NCBI GenBank assembly: GCA_020061125.1
Contig: JAGUYV010000503.1
Coordinates: forward strand, 1 to 27,477
DNA from: a bacterium
Lineage (GTDB): Bacteria; UBP15; UBA6099; DSWB01
Direction of reading: 5' to 3'
DNA: 27,477 bases
In this document: positions 26,080 through 27,477 of the stretch, in pieces
How positions within the stretch are numbered: the first letter of the stretch is position 1
Layout of the letters: each line of letters starts with the position of its first letter
Notes under the pieces: generated by a model
The model's database searches: none
Seen by the model: the letters and a program-made list of their open reading frames with translations, nothing else
What the model was told of the DNA's origin: nothing
Made by a program: the position numbers and the translations under genes

Positions 26080-26085
26080 ATTATA
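26080..26085 (-). promoter_or_regulatory. -10 box directly ahead of uvrB
   Basis: TATAAT on the minus strand, five bases before ATG 26074. No convincing -35 is seen. If used, the mRNA would be leaderless or nearly so. Confidence 0.35.
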
Positions 26086-26130
26086 GCCCGCGCACGAATC
26101 CGGCATACAGAGCGGCTCGTGAAAGGAATG

Positions 26131-26376
26131 AAAAGATTGACGCACAGGTCGCAAGAGGTGCGCGGAGAACGCAGAGGAAAAACTTTTTGTGTCTGCAAAC
26201 TTCAAAGAATGCAGGACGGCATCGCTGAATGCCGCCGCCGCGGAGCTGGCAATAAATCAAAGGCAAAGATTAAACCACGAAGGGCACGAATGATCACGAA
26301 GAGTTACTTTAAGCACGGCCATTGGCCGCGTTGAAAAAGATCTTTCTCCGCGCCTCTGCGCCTCCGCTGTGTCCTT
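26131..26376 (-). repeat. Intergenic repeat family, copy C (inverted relative to A and B)
   Basis: Read on the minus strand it starts AAGGACACAGCGGAGGCGC, holds GGAGAAAGATCTTTT, a stem CGGCC-AAT-GGCCG, CGTGCCCTTCGTGGTTTAAT, a hairpin CGGCAT/ATGCCG (26217-26234) and ends TGTGCGTCAATC. It occupies most of the 26075-26402 gap between uvrB and the small helical-protein gene. Confidence 0.88.
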
Positions 26377-26402
26377 ATTCGGAATTATTTGAAACTCTCT
26401 GA

Positions 26403-26789
26403 TTACCCGCCGCATGCGGACAGCGGGCCTTGCTCTCCCCACTCGCTGCATTTGCGCAACAGGGGAATCAGCTCTGACACGAATTCCTTGTAATTTTTCA
26501 TCTCGCCGGCGCTCTTGTGCAGAACATTCAGAAGCGCGTCCATATCTCCGAGATCCGCATCCAATGCCGCCGTGTCCGCTGAAGGATATTCGCGGCGCAC
26601 ATCGTCCAGGGCGCGGGTCATGCGCCGGATCTCCATGGCAAGCATTTCACTGATGGGAAACACATCGCGGCGCATTCCGCTCACGGCTTCGTCCCTGGAA
26701 TGCACATTGAGCGTATCCAGAGCGTCGGCGAGATTGAACGCCAGGCGCTGCAACTCCAGATCCGTGGCCTCAAGCTGTTGCGCATCCAT
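26403..26789 (-). CDS. Small helical protein of unknown function
   Basis: 128 aa from ATG 26789; GGGAGGA lies upstream, and an ATG at 26798 is the alternative. I do not recognise it. It appears all-helical and charged (LQRLAFNLADALDTLN, EMLAMEIRRMTRALDDVRREY, LGDMDALLNVLHKSAGEMKNYKEFVSELIPLLRKC), possibly a helical bundle or coiled coil, with no signal peptide or membrane segment. A well-formed promoter precedes it, which supports a real gene. The frame stays open far upstream, but that part is antisense to the HAD gene. It is divergent from that gene. Confidence 0.7.
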   Translation of the reverse strand: MDAQQLEATDLELQRLAFNLADALDTLNVHSRDEAVSGMRRDVFPISEMLAMEIRRMTRALDDVRREYPSADTAALDADLGDMDALLNVLHKSAGEMKNYKEFVSELIPLLRKCSEWGEQGPLSACGG

Positions 26790-26811
26790 GCCGCGCATTC
26801 CTCCCAGTGGC

Positions 26812-26840
26812 ATTATGTGGCGGCGCGGCGGGGATTTCAA
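26812..26840 (-). promoter_or_regulatory. Promoter for the small helical protein
   Basis: On the minus strand TTGAAA (26835-26840), a 17-nt spacer and CATAAT (26812-26817). The start would be near 26805, so the ribosome site would be at the very 5' end of the message. Confidence 0.55.
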
Positions 26841-26870
26841 TGACGGCGTCTCGCGTGTATGATATGAAAC

Positions 26871-26904
26871 GGAGGCGGGCCTTGATGCGGCCCGCGGTTT
26901 TATG
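26871..26904 (+). promoter_or_regulatory. Shine-Dalgarno site separated from the HAD start by a hairpin
   Basis: GGAGG (26871-26875) is 26 nt from ATG 26902, too far for normal use. Between them is a perfect 7-bp hairpin GCGGGCC/GGCCCGC (26875-26895, loop 7 nt) that would bring the two to about six bases apart. GGAGG is also well spaced for a six-codon ORF (26885-26905) whose TGA overlaps the HAD ATG. Confidence 0.4.
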
Positions 26905-27477
26905 ACGCTTCCTGAAACACAAGCCGCCCCGCGCGGCGTTTCGCTCCTGTGTCTGGATCTGGACGGCACCCTGGCCGACAGCATCCCGGCCATGCGACTG
27001 GCGTACGACGGATTTCTGGCGCGATTCGGCAAAATCGGTTCCGATGCCGAGTTCCGGGAACTCAACGGCCCGAGCCTGCGGGAAATCGTGGCGCTCCTGC
27101 AACAACGATACAGGCTTCCGCCGGATGCGGACATGCTGCTTCGAGATTATACAGCGGAAATCGCATCAGCTTACGAACGGGCCGTGCGGCCCATGCATGG
27201 CGCGGAACACACTCTGCGCGCCCTGCACGACTCGGGTCTTCACCTTGCGCTGGTCACGGCCAATGTCCGCACCATCGTGACCGGTTTCATCAAGGGCCAG
27301 TCATGGGATCGCTTCTTCGATTTTCTGGTGTGCGGAGAAGATGCGTCTCGCTGCAAGCCCGCGCCGGATCTTTACCTTGCCGCGCTGGACCGCGCCGGAG
27401 TTGCTGCTGACTGCGCCGCAGCGGTCGAGGACTCACCGCACGGGGTAAGCGCCGCGGTCGCCGCAGGGATGTTGCCA
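26902..27477 (+). CDS. HAD-superfamily phosphatase (phosphoglycolate phosphatase-like), 3' end cut off
   Basis: The frame is open to the right edge, 192 residues without a stop. Motif I is LDLDGTLADS with the nucleophile Asp19 and Asp21. An alpha-helical cap follows (SIPAMRLAYDGFLARFG to about residue 95). Motif II is VTAN (near 118), motif III Lys in CKPAPDLY, motif IV VEDSPHG. This is the Gph/beta-phosphoglucomutase-like subfamily of cytoplasmic phosphatases; the substrate is open. ATG 26902 is the only start codon in frame after the last upstream stop. Only the last 30 or so residues are probably missing. Confidence 0.88.
   Translation, partial: MTLPETQAAPRGVSLLCLDLDGTLADSIPAMRLAYDGFLARFGKIGSDAEFRELNGPSLREIVALLQQRYRLPPDADMLLRDYTAEIASAYERAVRPMHGAEHTLRALHDSGLHLALVTANVRTIVTGFIKGQSWDRFFDFLVCGEDASRCKPAPDLYLAALDRAGVAADCAAAVEDSPHGVSAAVAAGMLP

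Noticed and set aside
24266-26086. 606-codon open frame antisense to uvrB
   Set aside because: Shadow of uvrB; composition typical of antisense GC-rich DNA.

Overview
This window comes from a GC-rich, Gram-negative-type bacterial chromosome. It carries a lipobox lipoprotein, Sec signal peptides and sigma70-like promoters, with Shine-Dalgarno sites ahead of most genes. Genes are packed on both strands, mostly minus. I cannot place the organism by name. The three copies of a 230-300 nt intergenic repeat, the HD and HD-GYP proteins, the GH88 hydrolase and the large double cyclic-nucleotide-domain protein would fit an uncultured PVC- or FCB-type lineage or a deltaproteobacterium-like group, but this is a guess. 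All matches were made by eye; nothing was searched.

Layout. 1-3221: a partial GH88 unsaturated glucuronyl hydrolase, the Mg2+ transporter mgtE with a long leader that encodes a proline-rich short ORF, and a zinc-ribbon HD phosphohydrolase whose promoter overlaps a perfect inverted repeat. 3405-5009: a secreted C45-type Ntn hydrolase. 5057-6814: an accessory island with 33-nt direct repeats, a DUF2283 pair that looks like toxin-antitoxin, an AT-rich membrane-protein orphan, and GTGTCCCC/GGGGACAC motifs in opposite orientation at the two ends. 6888-13055: nadE, divergent from a two-gene operon (PQQ-propeller lipoprotein, then a 1034-aa protein with two cNMP-binding domains) closed by a strong terminator. 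13103-19607: a DUF4139 exported protein, and an operon of a 71-residue MerR-like HTH protein, gyrB and gyrA under a near-consensus promoter. 19884-21246: an HD-GYP protein with a long structured leader. 21314-26789: a crotonase-family enzyme, tsaB-rimI, uvrB and a small helical protein, with the three repeat copies between them. 26902-end: a HAD phosphatase running off the right edge.

Most of the gene content is housekeeping: DNA topology (gyrBA), nucleotide excision repair (uvrB), tRNA t6A synthesis (tsaB), ribosomal protein acetylation (rimI), NAD synthesis (nadE) and Mg2+ uptake (mgtE). The least explained parts are the mgtE leader with its Pro-rich ORF, the double-cNMP protein operon, the 5-7 kb island, the MerR-like gene leading the gyrase operon, and the structured repeat family.
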